Assembly: GCA_964016885.1 (NCBI GenBank)
Contig: OZ024743.1
Coordinates: 83,259,402 to 83,323,401 of the forward strand
DNA length: 64,000 nt
Source of the DNA: Eledone cirrhosa
Taxonomy: Eukaryota; Mollusca; Cephalopoda; Octopoda; Eledonidae
Direction: 5' to 3'
Below, piece by piece: positions 53,696 through 64,000 of this stretch (its first letter is position 1; every line of letters begins with the position of its first letter). A program made the position numbers and the translations under genes. Under the pieces are notes generated by a model. That model did not search any database, was not told where the DNA came from, and saw only the letters and a list, made by a program, of their open reading frames with translations.

Positions 53696-56092
53696 GCTAC
53701 ATATACATATACACACATCTACTGTGTTATATACACACACATCTACTGTGTTACATACACACATCTACTGAGTTATACACACACACACATCTACTGTGTT
53801 ATACACACACATATCTACTGTGTTACATAGACATCTACTGTGTTACATACATCTACTGTGTTATATACACACATCTACTGTGTTACATAGACATCTACTG
53901 AGTTACATGCACACACATCTACTGAGTTACATACGCACACATCTACTGTGTTACATGCACACACATCTACTGTGTTACATACACATCTACTGAGTTACAT
54001 ACACACACATCTACTGGGTTATATAGACGTCTACTGAGTTACATGCACACACATCTACTGAGTTACATACATACACATCTACTGTGTTACATACACACAC
54101 ATCTACTGTATTACATACACATCTACTATGTTTCATAGACACATCTACTGAGTTACATGCACACACATCTACTGGGTTACATACACATCTACTGAGTTAC
54201 ATGCACACACATCTACTGAGTCACATACACACATCTACTGTGTTACATACACACACATCTACTGTGTTACATACACACACATCTACTGGGTTACATAGAC
54301 ATCTACTGTGTTACACACACATCTACTGAGTTACATGCACACACATCTACTGAGTTACATACACACACATCTACTGTGTTACATAGACACATCTACTGAG
54401 TTACATGCACACACATCTACTGAGTTACATATACACACATCTACTGAGTTACATACACATCTACTGAGTTACATACACATCTACTGAGTTACATACACAT
54501 CTACTGGGTTACATACACACACATCTACTGTGTTACATAGACATCTACTGTGTTACATACACACACATCTACTGTGTTACATACACACATCTACTGTGTT
54601 ACATAGATATCTACTGAGTTACATGCACACACATCTACTGAGTTACATACGCACACATCTACTGTGTTACATGCACACACATCTACTGTGTTACATACAG
54701 ATCTACTGAGTTACATACACACACATCTACTGTGTTACATACACACACATCTACTGTATTACATACACATCTACTGAGTTACATACACACACATCTACTG
54801 GGTTACATACACATCTACTGAGTTACATGCACACACATCTACTGAGTCACATACACACATCTACTGTGTTACATACACACACATCTACTGTGTTACATAC
54901 ACACACATCTACTGGGTTACATAGACATCTACTGTGTTACACACACATCTACTGAGTTACATGCACACGCATCTACTGAGTTACATACACACACATCTAC
55001 TGTGTTACATAGACACATCTACTGAGTTACATGCACACACATCTACTGAGTTACATATACACACATCTACTGAGTTACATACACATCTACTGAGTTACAT
55101 ACACATCTACTGAGTTACATACACAGACATCTACTGTGTTACATACACACACATCTACTGTGTTACATACACACATCTACTGTGTTACATAGATATCTAC
55201 TGAGTTACATGCACACACATCTACTGAGTTACATACGCACACATCTACTGTGTTACATGCACACACATCTACTGTGTTACATACACATCTACTGAGTTAC
55301 ATACACACACATCTACTGGGTTACATAGACATCTACTGAGTTACATGCACACACATCTACTGAGTTACATACACACACATCTACTGTGTTACATACACAC
55401 ACATCTACTGTATTACATACACATCTACTGAGTTACATACACACACATCTACTGGGTTACATAGACACATCTACTGAGTTACATGCACACATATCTACTG
55501 AGTTACATACACATACATCTACTGGGTTACATACACATCTACTGAGTTACATGCACACACATCTACTGAGTCACATACACACATCTACTGTGTTACATAC
55601 ACACACATCTACTGTGTTACTTACACATCTACTGAGCTACATACACACATCTACTGTGTTACATACACACACATCTACTGGGTTACATAGACATCTACCG
55701 TGTTACACACACATCTACTGAGTTACATGCACACACATCTACTGAGTTACATATACACACATCTACTGAGTTACATACACATCTACTGAGTTACATACAC
55801 ATCTACTGGGTTACATACACACACATCTACTGAGTTACATACACACACATCTACTGTGTTATATATAGACATCTACTGAGTTACATAGACACACATCTAC
55901 TGTGTTACATACATACACATCTACTGTGTTACATACATACACATCTACTGTGTTACATACATACACATCTACTGAGTTACATGCACACACATCTACTGGG
56001 TTACATACACACATCTACTGTGTTATATACAGACATCTACTGAGTTACATAGACACACATCTACTGGGTTACACACCCACACATCTACTCAT
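53696..56092. repeat. acatctactg minisatellite, long allele
   Basis: 2.4 kb, about twice copy A. Higher-order structure: the rare variant gagtcacatacacacatcta occurs at 54,219, 54,845 and 55,569, each followed by the same run of units, giving periods of about 626 and 724 bp. The repeats are open in several frames; the HTSTVLHT-type peptides are not genes. Confidence 0.95.
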
Positions 56093-56811
56093 ACATATTC
56101 ATAAATAGACACACAATACAAAATAATTATTACATACACACACATTTATGTAATGATTGTGGAAGGATTTGGCTGGTGAAACGCTATAGTGATGTGTGTG
56201 TTGCGTACCTTTAAGGTTTACCGGCTTCGTAGCCTTTTCGAAGATTTTATTATAATTATGAACCTTGTACTTCAACTAATTATGAATAATTTTGAGCTAT
56301 TATCACAATCGTCACAGATGAAAATATTTATTTCGACCAAGATTGAATATTTAATGGAATTAAGTGGAATTAGGAAATAAGACAATAAAATAGTGAAATG
56401 AAGACATAAGAGGTACAAAGAGTAAAAGAAGAGAGGGGAGAGAGAATTAACACAGTTTTGTCTTTCTATCTCTCTCACTCCTTCCATATTTTATTGTCTC
56501 TTACTACTCCTCGTAAAAGCAGGTCTGACCCTTAGTGTGAATTATATCTACTCATGTAGGTTTAACTTTACCAAGATTACCGAATAACTGCTCGAACTTG
56601 GGGCTTCTGAAACTAACTTATTGTGTTCACAGATGTTGGATGATAATCTTCACCAATAAAAATGTGAAGAAGCAAGGTAATAGATCTTTCTTTTTGTTTG
56701 TATTTGAATTAATTTTTCCGTGTTTTCTTTTCTTTTGCTTGTAAATAGAAGCCACGTGTTGTAAGAGTGGTTGGGTTACTGCAGTGTTAATGCTTCAGTG
56801 TGTGAAAGCCA
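56093..56811. other. No gene recognised
   Basis: Counterpart of 12,534-14,019 without the 774-bp block; the junction is at about 56,306. A frame-like stretch here has no recognisable domain. Confidence 0.6.
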
Positions 56812-57178
56812 GGTTAACAGAGAATATGTACGGAACCATGCAAATGCTCTCCCACAGATCTTTCTTTGATTCACGGAGCATCATGCTGAAGAAGATTGAA
56901 AATAAGTTTGGGGCAAGGACACAGCCTTGTTTCACGTCATTCTTGATGAAGAATTAATCAGAGACCATCATTGTGCTTTACCTGTCCCTGCTGTCCTATG
57001 TGGAGTTGTTGTAGCATGGTCTGGAATTTTAACGGACATCCAAGTCTTCTGAGGATCTTCCACAGTCCATCCCTAGTAACTGTATCAAATGCCTTCGTCA
57101 GGCCAATGAAGGCAGCGTACAAGGCCATATTTTTCTCTCTAGTGGCTATCAGACAGAGTGTATGACGTACGTTTGTCG
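56812..57178 (-). pseudogene. LINE RT fragment, copy B
   Basis: Counterpart of 14,020-14,386 with one visible substitution; it has the same lost motif A aspartate, so that damage predates the duplication. Confidence 0.75.
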
Positions 57179-57693
57179 TCCTTAAAAAAAGAAATAATGT
57201 TCAAGGGCAGATAATCCGACCTACTATATATCTCGATTACCTCCCTTGTCCTACAAATTTAAAACACAAAAATATTTTCGCAAACAGAATAAAAATGAAA
57301 ATTTATTGAAAGACGTATTATACATACTGGCATAGAAATATAGGTAAATGATATAAATGTAACTAATAGGAAATATAGGTAATTCATTATATATATATAT
57401 ATATAGGTATGGTTGTGACAGGGGACGAGGCTCCGTATTTAAATATACGCTGACTACAGCAGATTTCTTCCAGAGAGAGATAGAAAGTGAGAGGGAATAA
57501 GAGAGATATAGAGGAAGTATCGACCCCAGTATTGGACTGGTACTTTTTTTTATCGACATCGAAATGATGAAAGGCAAAGTTGACTTCGGCGGGATTTGAA
57601 CCCAGAGAGCAGAGAACCGGAATGAATCCCTTAAAGTATTCTATCTGACGTTCTAACGACTCTGACAATTCGCCGCCTACACCCCCCCCCCCT

Positions 57694-57728
<35 letters not shown>
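57179..57728. other. SINE type A relic and microsatellites
   Basis: 57,535-57,680 is the reverse SINE matching 14,745-14,884. 57,681-57,728 is poly-C followed by a TA microsatellite. 57,179-57,534 holds no gene. Confidence 0.75.
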
Positions 57729-57729
<1 letters not shown>

Positions 57730-58440
57730 TAGCAGTGTATCCCGCGTTGTACGGGTAAGAACATTGGTAATAGCACCTCCAATGAGAAACGTTTATTTGT
57801 GAGTGCCTGTTAAAAACTCACGAGAATATACCGACAGGAAACTTGTTTTATTTGGAGAAAATTAAGAAGTTGAAAGTACAGTTTAGCTGTCTACGTGCAT
57901 TGTTCATAGAAATATTGTTGAGCCCCTTCTTTTCATACTCCTCTGTTTTGGCCTTTTGGAGTAAATGTGAAAGAGAAAGTCACAGATTAAGTTGGCAGAA
58001 GGTTCCAGTGTCATAGCAGTAAGGCGTAGCCTACTTACCTCAAAAGTTCATTCGCACTCTTTCCACTAAGTTACTCTTTCTCTCTATCCCTCTCGGTGTA
58101 GTCACTTGTGAATTTATCGCGTAGGCCTGGTGTAGATTTGCACCCGATCCGTCTACCCGATGCACATGTCCACTTTGTACGGCTTTTGGAGGAAGGACTG
58201 ACCAGCAGTACGTTGTTCGGTATTATTACGAAAAGGTGTAGCAGAGAATCCCGCGTGAAGAAACAGCTCGGGAGGAAACTGCTTACCTCGAAGATTCATT
58301 CGCCATCGTTCTTGTCAACGCTCCGTTTAGTTGGTATTTGTTGGTCTACAGTTAGATGAATGGCGCACAGAGGGTTAATGTTTATTGGCAAGAAGTTTTA
58401 TGAATAATAAAAGATGGGTTAAAGCTACCTACAATGTATT

Positions 58441-58491
<51 letters not shown>

Positions 58492-58576
58492 GGGATGAGC
58501 GGAACAAGCAAACATTAAACAATCTTTTAAATGAATTAAAATACGATTTAATCTCATTTTATATATATATATATAG
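57729..58576 (-). mobile_element. Non-autonomous Helitron (minus), copy B
   Basis: Counterpart of 15,336-16,143, starting ctagcagtgtatcccgcgtt. A TA microsatellite (58,449-58,488) has grown inside it. Confidence 0.6.
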
Positions 58577-58700
58577 TTATGTAAAAAAAACCCATAAGAT
58601 AATTATTTCATTTACTAGTGGTTTCTTGAAAGCAAATAAGCTCTGTAACTTACTTAGAGCACTCTTTTTTCCTCTCCCTTTCCGACGGAATTACTTCATT

Positions 58701-58743
<43 letters not shown>

Positions 58744-58744
58744 G

Positions 58745-58797
<53 letters not shown>

Positions 58798-58967
58798 GTA
58801 TATGTGTATATATGTGTGTGTATATGTATATATGTATATATATATATATATGTATATATAGGTATGTGTGTGTGTGTGTGAATGTAGCGAAGATAATACG
58901 TCAGCAATGACGTGCTCGACAGAATGTCGTAATGCAGACAGTCAGACATACAGACAGATATTATAAG
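58577..58967. other. Microsatellites and unassigned DNA
   Basis: CA, TA and TATG runs (58,704-58,880), then unique DNA shared with copy A. Frames here are low-complexity. Confidence 0.7.
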
Positions 58968-59157
58968 GGCGGTGGATATTGAGAGTATCAGTAGAGGGTC
59001 CGACGCCATGCTTTGCCGCAGAGTTAAGGCCCTTGCCATTCTAAGTTCAAGTCCCGCTGAGTTTAACTTTGCCTTTCATCCTTACGGGGTCGATAAAATA
59101 AAATACCAGTAATGTACTGGGGTATAATTGCTGGCCTTGTGCCAAAATTAGAAACAA
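58968..59157 (+). mobile_element. SINE type A, copy B
   Basis: Counterpart of 16,580-16,772. Confidence 0.9.
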
Positions 59158-59499
59158 TTATAAGGGCTCGAAGTTTGTTTTTTCATATATGAGTGTTTGA
59201 ATTTCTTTTTACTTAAAAAAAAGGGGGCTCATGAAGGTTTTTTTTTTAATAAACGTAATTTGATTGGTTATATATGAAATTATGGCTGTCAAGTGAATAA
59301 GTTTTCATTAAATTTCGCGCCCGTATTTTGAAATTTATTTTGTAGCCTGTTTAGAGAATTTTATGACAAGCAAACATAATTGTCAAGAGAAATGGGATGG
59401 GAGAATTGTTCTGGTTCAGTGAATATGGTTAGATCGCTGAGGTGTTAGAATTCAGATTTTTTATTGATATAAAGAAAATAAAGATATGTATGTTTATTT

Positions 59500-59835
59500 G
59501 TGTGCTTGTGTGTGTGTATAGGAAGATGATTCTATTAGTAGAAATGGGGGAGGGAGTTGTGTGTGTGTATGTGCGTGTGTGTGTGTGGGGGGGGGGGTAT
59601 GTTAAGATGGAGAGAATATATATATTTTGTGTGTGTGTGTGTATATGTGTAGGAAAGTGATTCTATTAGTAGAAATGGGGGAGGGAGTTGTGTGAGTGGG
59701 GGTGGGGGTTGTTATGTGTGTGTATGGGTGTTATGTGTGTGTGGGAGTATGGTTAGCATGTTAAGATGAAGAGAATATATATATTGTGTGTGTGTAGGAA
59801 AATGATTCCGTTAGTAGGAATATTTTTGACTGAAC
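59500..59835. repeat. Tandem repeat of about 130 bp, 2.5 units
   Basis: tgattctattagtagaaatg and gggggagggagttgtgtg recur at 59,527 and 59,660, and a diverged third copy at about 59,800. It lies inside the PLE relic. Confidence 0.8.
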
Positions 59836-60085
59836 ATATTTTCCTTACTTATTCGTATTTGTTCTGTTTTATTGTCAGCGCAAACGTATGTTAAGGTTTA
59901 TTTAGTTCGGGTTTTTATTTTCTAAAGTAGCAGGTGTTATGTGTGTGTGTATGTGTCTGTTTGGATGGTTAGCATGTTATGGTGTTGACATAATGTATAT
60001 TAAACCATATTTAATGCTGGTCTATATTTTTGAATAAACATATTTTCCTTATTTATTCGTATTTGTTCTGATGTTTTTTCAGCGC
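59822..60085. repeat. Direct duplication within the PLE relic
   Basis: 59,822-59,885 and 60,025-60,085 share aacatatttccttatttatt-type sequence and tttattgtcagcgcaaa. The second includes the end of the GIY-YIG frame. Confidence 0.7.
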
Positions 60086-60359
60086 AAAGGTAAAATGGGA
60101 AGACTTGGAATTTGGGTGTCTTATTACTTGCGCATATGTCTAGATGTGCGCTTAGTGGTATCTGTCTCGTGGTTGGATCTCGTAATTGTTGGCGATGAAC
60201 TGTCATTCTGTTTCTGAGTGTGAGTTTAGTTTGTCCTATATGATCTTCATTGCATCCTTTACATTTAATGGCATAAAGTAGACTTTTTGATGAGCAAGTG
60301 AAGTGATTTTTTACAGCAAAATTTTGTCCTGATTTATCACTTGACAGCCATAATTTCAT
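60000..60359 (-). pseudogene. PLE GIY-YIG domain, C-terminal part of Pol
   Basis: 119-residue frame: NHFTCSSKSLLYAIKCKGCN (Cys-rich lead), EDHIGQTKLTLRNRMTVHRQ (GIY-YIG core with Gly, Arg and His), PLSAHLDICA, then the Glu-containing NKENMFIQKYRPALN at the end, all as expected for a complete GIY-YIG nuclease of a Penelope-like element. The first Tyr of the core is His (DHIGQ). RT is missing. It differs clearly from the 24.8 kb copy, so it is a second PLE lineage. Confidence 0.82.
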
Positions 60360-60475
60360 TTATAACCAATCAAATTACGTTTATTAAAAAAAAAGCTTCA
60401 TGAGCCCCTTTTTTTAAGTAAAAAGAAATTCAAACACTTATATATGAAAAAAAAACAACCTGAGCCCCCCCCCCC

Positions 60476-60840
60476 CCCCCCGCCCTGTTTGAAGAACTTT
60501 GTAACGCGAACTGGCGCGAAATTTATTATACTTATTGACCAACCAATCAAATTACTTCTCTAAAAACCTGGCGTTTCGAGCCACTTTTTTCCATATAAAA
60601 CAAGTAACATTCAAAGACCAACCAGATGTGAGAAAATCCACAGACCCTCCATCTCAACTCTACTTTTGAAAAGCAGAAGAACTGCGAACCCGGTAAAGGA
60701 ACCAAATAAATATATATATCTTTTTTTAAAATAAGATTCCAGTTGCATTTTCGATTTCATCTTTTTTTCTTTATACTTTCACTCGTGTAAGACACCTCGG
60801 TTATTTTTCATTTTGTAAAAAAAAACCTCACTTTCTAATA
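60476..60840. other. No gene recognised
   Basis: Poly-C (60,464-60,480), then AT-rich DNA, with a TATATAAAAC-like element at 60,591 that could be part of a PLE 5' region. No frame. Confidence 0.5.
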
Positions 60841-61225
60841 TATATATATATATTATAAAGTGAAATGACAGGAGGCCAAATATGTTGAATTTCCTTAATT
60901 TTTTATTACTGTAAACACTATGAAGATTTCAGTGGCCAGGTTGTGTAAGAACCCGGTGACATCATCAGGTGTATATTACATAATAGATGTATACCACTGG
61001 AATGATGGTCAGCTTTAAAGAAATAAGCAAAGAAAAAACAGAGAGGAAAAAGTGTGTTATGTTTTTGACCAAGAGACGGACATAGTGTCATGATGCCACA
61101 TTGCTCACCTGTCTCTGAGTACCTCAGTCATCGGCATTGGGTAAAACATTACCTCGAACGACAGAGATCACTGGCTAGAAGTGAGTTGACTGGAAGAAAT
61201 GATAGGAAGGAAGAAATAGAATGGA
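60841..61225 (-). repeat. Unassigned repeat region with PLE-like CTGATGATG
   Basis: On the minus strand cctgatgatgtcaccgggtt is followed by a stem and cactgaaat, a weak hammerhead-like half. 61,130-61,225 repeats 4,355-4,445 in reverse (cctcgaacgacagag). Confidence 0.5.
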
Positions 61226-61427
61226 TGAGAGGAGCTATATAGAGAGGGCTGAGAGCTATATAGAGAGGGGTGAGAGCGTTATCAGAGCAATATAGAGAGG
61301 GGTGAGAAAGTAAGTAGAGATATATAGAGAGAGTAATGAGAGCTATATAGAGAGGGGGAGAGACTAATGAGAGCTATATAGAGAGGGGTGAGAGAGTAAA
61401 GTAGAGATATATAGAGAGGGGTAACCT
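61226..61427. repeat. Minisatellite of tatatagagaggggtgaga units
   Basis: About seven imperfect units of 25-40 bp around agctatatagagagggg(t)gagag. Confidence 0.9.
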
Positions 61428-62380
61428 GATCGCGCTGCATGATTCCTTGGTTGTTCACGGTTTATAATGTTACCATTAGAGGAAGTGGTATTTATGTATC
61501 ACGTCTCCTCCTGGGCACTGGACCCCCCCCCCCCGGAGTCGTGGACATTTCTCAATCTACTTCAGTTGAAGGCTTCTATATTTTGTGCTAGGTTTCTAGT
61601 AGTGGAGTAGGACAATTTAATGGTGTGCCTGTTGACAATGGCGTGGTAGCTGTGCTAGGGAAGTGTTTATCTATTATAAATCTATAGTTGTTGGTGTTAC
61701 CGCTGTCTGGCTCTCGGGTTAGATACTAATATCAGTGATAATACCACTACTACGGTCACCGGGGTAGGTGATGGCTGTTGTTACTGTTGTCGTTACTATT
61801 GTTGTTGCTGTGGTCATGATGATAGATGTCATCAAGTCTGTGTAACAAACTACCTCACAGTCCCCTTTATTGCTGTGGTTGTCGAAAGGGGGTGGTTCTG
61901 TCACTACCACTACTACGGCCAATGTAGGCCACGTTAGTCTGTCAAACACACACACACACATATATATATATACACATATATATATACATATATATGTGTG
62001 TGTGTATATATATATATATATTTATATATAATTATATATATATATACATACATATATATATGTGTGTGTGTATCTATAAATATATATATATATATGTACA
62101 TATATATATGAAATGTTATTAAATAAATAGAAACTATATTTATGAAACCATATTTATTCTATTATATATATTTCAAGCGTACCAAAACTTTGGTACACTT
62201 TCATCACAGAAAACACGAAGTGTGTTTTATAAATTTTGACATAACCAAGGAAAATACCTTAAAGGTTCAAGTTTTCCAAGTTACATACGAAACTATATAT
62301 ATATATAGTTACGTATGTATAATTGTGTGTCTGTCTTCATATATATGAATATGTATATCTATAAATATATATATATATAA

Positions 62381-62454
<74 letters not shown>

Positions 62455-62457
62455 GAA

Positions 62458-62497
<40 letters not shown>

Positions 62498-62560
62498 TAT
62501 ATAGATATATATATATATATAGATATATATATATATATATATATATACGGGGTAACAATT
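61428..62560. repeat. Unassigned DNA with microsatellites
   Basis: Poly-C at 61,526, (TGT)n-like at 61,770-61,815, TA/CA/TATG microsatellites at 61,945-62,110 and 62,285-62,550. 62,140-62,280 is unassigned. Frames are low-complexity. Confidence 0.75.
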
Positions 62561-62665
62561 AATAGTTAATAGCGATCTCTAGACCTACCAGTTCAGAGAA
62601 ACAATTGTCAGCTATGAGATTAAAAACCTTTTTTGTATAGCAAACCATGTCAACCTTCTTTCCTG

Positions 62666-62714
<49 letters not shown>

Positions 62715-64000
62715 GTATTAAGGATACTATTTATGGTTATGTAGATAATAAAACCTTTTATGGTTATATATATTTAAACTCTAAATAGTGAAAGACAGTA
62801 ATTCATTACTATCTTATTACCAGTAAGATAAATAGCTCAATGTAATAACATCAGTTGTTTTACAGAGCAGTTATATAGAAATTACATGAATCAAAGTTCA
62901 GTTTAAATCATTTATTTTCTTACAATTGTTTCCTCCAAACTGAGGTTTGGATTCTTCGGAGCAACTATTTAGTGATTTTTAACATACTTGACCTCTTTAT
63001 CAACACAAGAGACATACAAAAACATATGTATATATTGACCCACAGTGGGTTGACATCCATCATAATGATATAGCATGGCAATTTACATACAAAGGTTACA
63101 TTCATATTAAAGGACAAAATTAAAGTTAAAATTAAAATAAAAATTAAAATAAAAATAAAAATAAAACATTGGCAGTTTATGAAGATAAAGCAAGAGGAAA
63201 GTTTAGAGTAGTCAGTGTATGAAACAGTCTCACGTGTGGCATGCACGCGTGTCTTATTTATACAGGATTATAGTGCGGCAGATTGTTACATGTAAAAACA
63301 AGCAGTAAAAGCAGGCAATCAATAGCATCATGGGTGCTGTATTGTTAAAGTATTTTTCACACACACCTGTACGATATATAAGCCCGTTTGTAGAGAAACA
63401 CCAAAAATATCAAAAATATTACAAATGAGAAGCAAAACAGCACCACTGTCCTCGCACCCACCACCACTCACATAATCCAGGAAACGCAATTTATAGATTA
63501 CATGTCCATCACTCAATCCACGATGATTCAAGATTGGGTGTCTGTTGAATCATGATATAAATCATATCTTGTCGTTTCTTAATTTGATTCATAGATCAGG
63601 ATGTTTTTGTTGTGAGAGATGACATTGTATTATATTCCGGAAGTGTGTGTGTGACTAAGGAGAGTTAATGCGTAAGGGGAGTTAATGCGTAAGGGGAGGT
63701 AACTAGCTGATTATCATAGTTAAATTTATTATCCTAAAGTACATTAATGGTGTTTCAAATGAGTCCCTATCATATAACGTTATAAACAATTTCTAAATTT
63801 AAGTATCTTATCTATAAATTACAGTGTAGTCTATTAAGAAGTACTAAAGGTGTTCATATCCGTATGATTACCTTCTATCATGGAGTGCCACAACCGAACA
63901 TTCTACAAGAAGAGTCAGACCTCCAAATCAATGATCTTTGTAAGTGTAGTCCACCCGCAGAACCTGGCAGGGTCTTATTACTATATATGACTCCCGGTAA
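62561..64000. other. AT-rich DNA without recognisable gene
   Basis: TA microsatellite at 62,670-62,710, a TAAAAT run at 63,115-63,165, and a small direct repeat gttaatgcgtaaggggag at 63,666-63,700. No ORF with a known domain and no repeat family shared with the rest of the window. Confidence 0.65.

Larger units (their letters stand above)
43500..59287 (+). repeat. Segmental duplication, copy B
   Basis: Direct repeat of 1-16,899. It lacks the copy A blocks at 5.25, 7.41, 12.74 and 14.93 kb. It carries larger minisatellites at 51.6 and 53.7 kb, a longer Helitron and about 25 extra bases near 44,595. It joins directly to an expressed-looking zinc-finger gene on its left. Confidence 0.93.
59160..60475 (-). 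mobile_element. PLE relic bounded by inverted repeats
   Basis: The left arm (59,160-59,292) and right arm (60,343-60,470) are reverse complements over about 120 bp (gtgtttgaatttctttttac, aaacgtaatttgattggtt). A second short match (59,293-59,320 with about 60,509-60,535, around aaatttcgcgc) extends it loosely. Inside is a GIY-YIG frame on the minus strand that starts within the right arm, plus tandem repeats. It resembles the terminal repeats with partial coding known for Penelope-type elements. Confidence 0.75.

Overview
The window looks like a piece of a large, repeat-rich animal genome, most likely a coleoid cephalopod (octopus). This is an inference from three things: a C2H2 zinc-finger gene with long runs of [16 protein letters not shown] fingers, many tRNA-derived SINEs of the type I know from octopus, and an abundant LINE 3' tail ending in (GATGAT)n. 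I see no bacterial-style operon, rRNA or genuine tRNA gene. The only near-intact cellular gene is a zinc-finger gene at 41,246-42,712 (16 complete fingers, then a stop and a decaying in-frame tail). Two short exon-like pieces (27.2-27.45 kb and 30.80-30.90 kb) may be relics of another gene. Almost everything else is mobile or tandemly repeated DNA.

Layout. (1) 1-16,899 and 43,500-59,287 are two direct copies of one segment, nearly identical base for base where aligned; the left ends lie 43,499 bp apart. The copies differ by large indels: two 1.1 kb blocks rich in long inverted repeats (5.25-6.41 kb, 7.41-8.55 kb), a 0.77 kb block (12.74-13.52 kb) and a 0.39 kb block (14.93-15.33 kb) occur only in copy A, while two minisatellites are much longer in copy B. 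(2) 16,900-26,300 holds a minisatellite, a degenerate non-LTR retrotransposon, a 1.5 kb (TATTA)n-type array with embedded SINEs, a Helitron Pif1-type helicase relic and a Penelope-like element (PLE) with reverse transcriptase and GIY-YIG parts. (3) 26,300-40,640 is a nest of SINEs, LINE fragments, a Ty3/gypsy pol split by a LINE, and a pogo/Tigger-like terminus. (4) 40,850-44,110 is the zinc-finger gene, its upstream splice acceptor and its decayed finger tail. (5) 59,160-64,000 holds a second PLE relic bounded by inverted repeats, minisatellites and AT-rich sequence without recognisable genes.

The most interesting signal is a cluster of six long inverted-repeat (foldback) elements in the first 8.6 kb. 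In one of them (6,709-7,122; copy B 49,128-49,543) a strand carries a hammerhead-ribozyme-like fold: CTGATGA core, stem II, GAAA, an excellent stem III closing on a GTC cleavage triplet, and a 7-bp stem I. Another element (7,412-8,530) carries a second hammerhead-like core in both arms. Hammerheads are known from Penelope-like retroelements, and PLE fragments lie next to these elements, so I infer that some of these foldbacks are inverted dimers of PLE-type terminal repeats.
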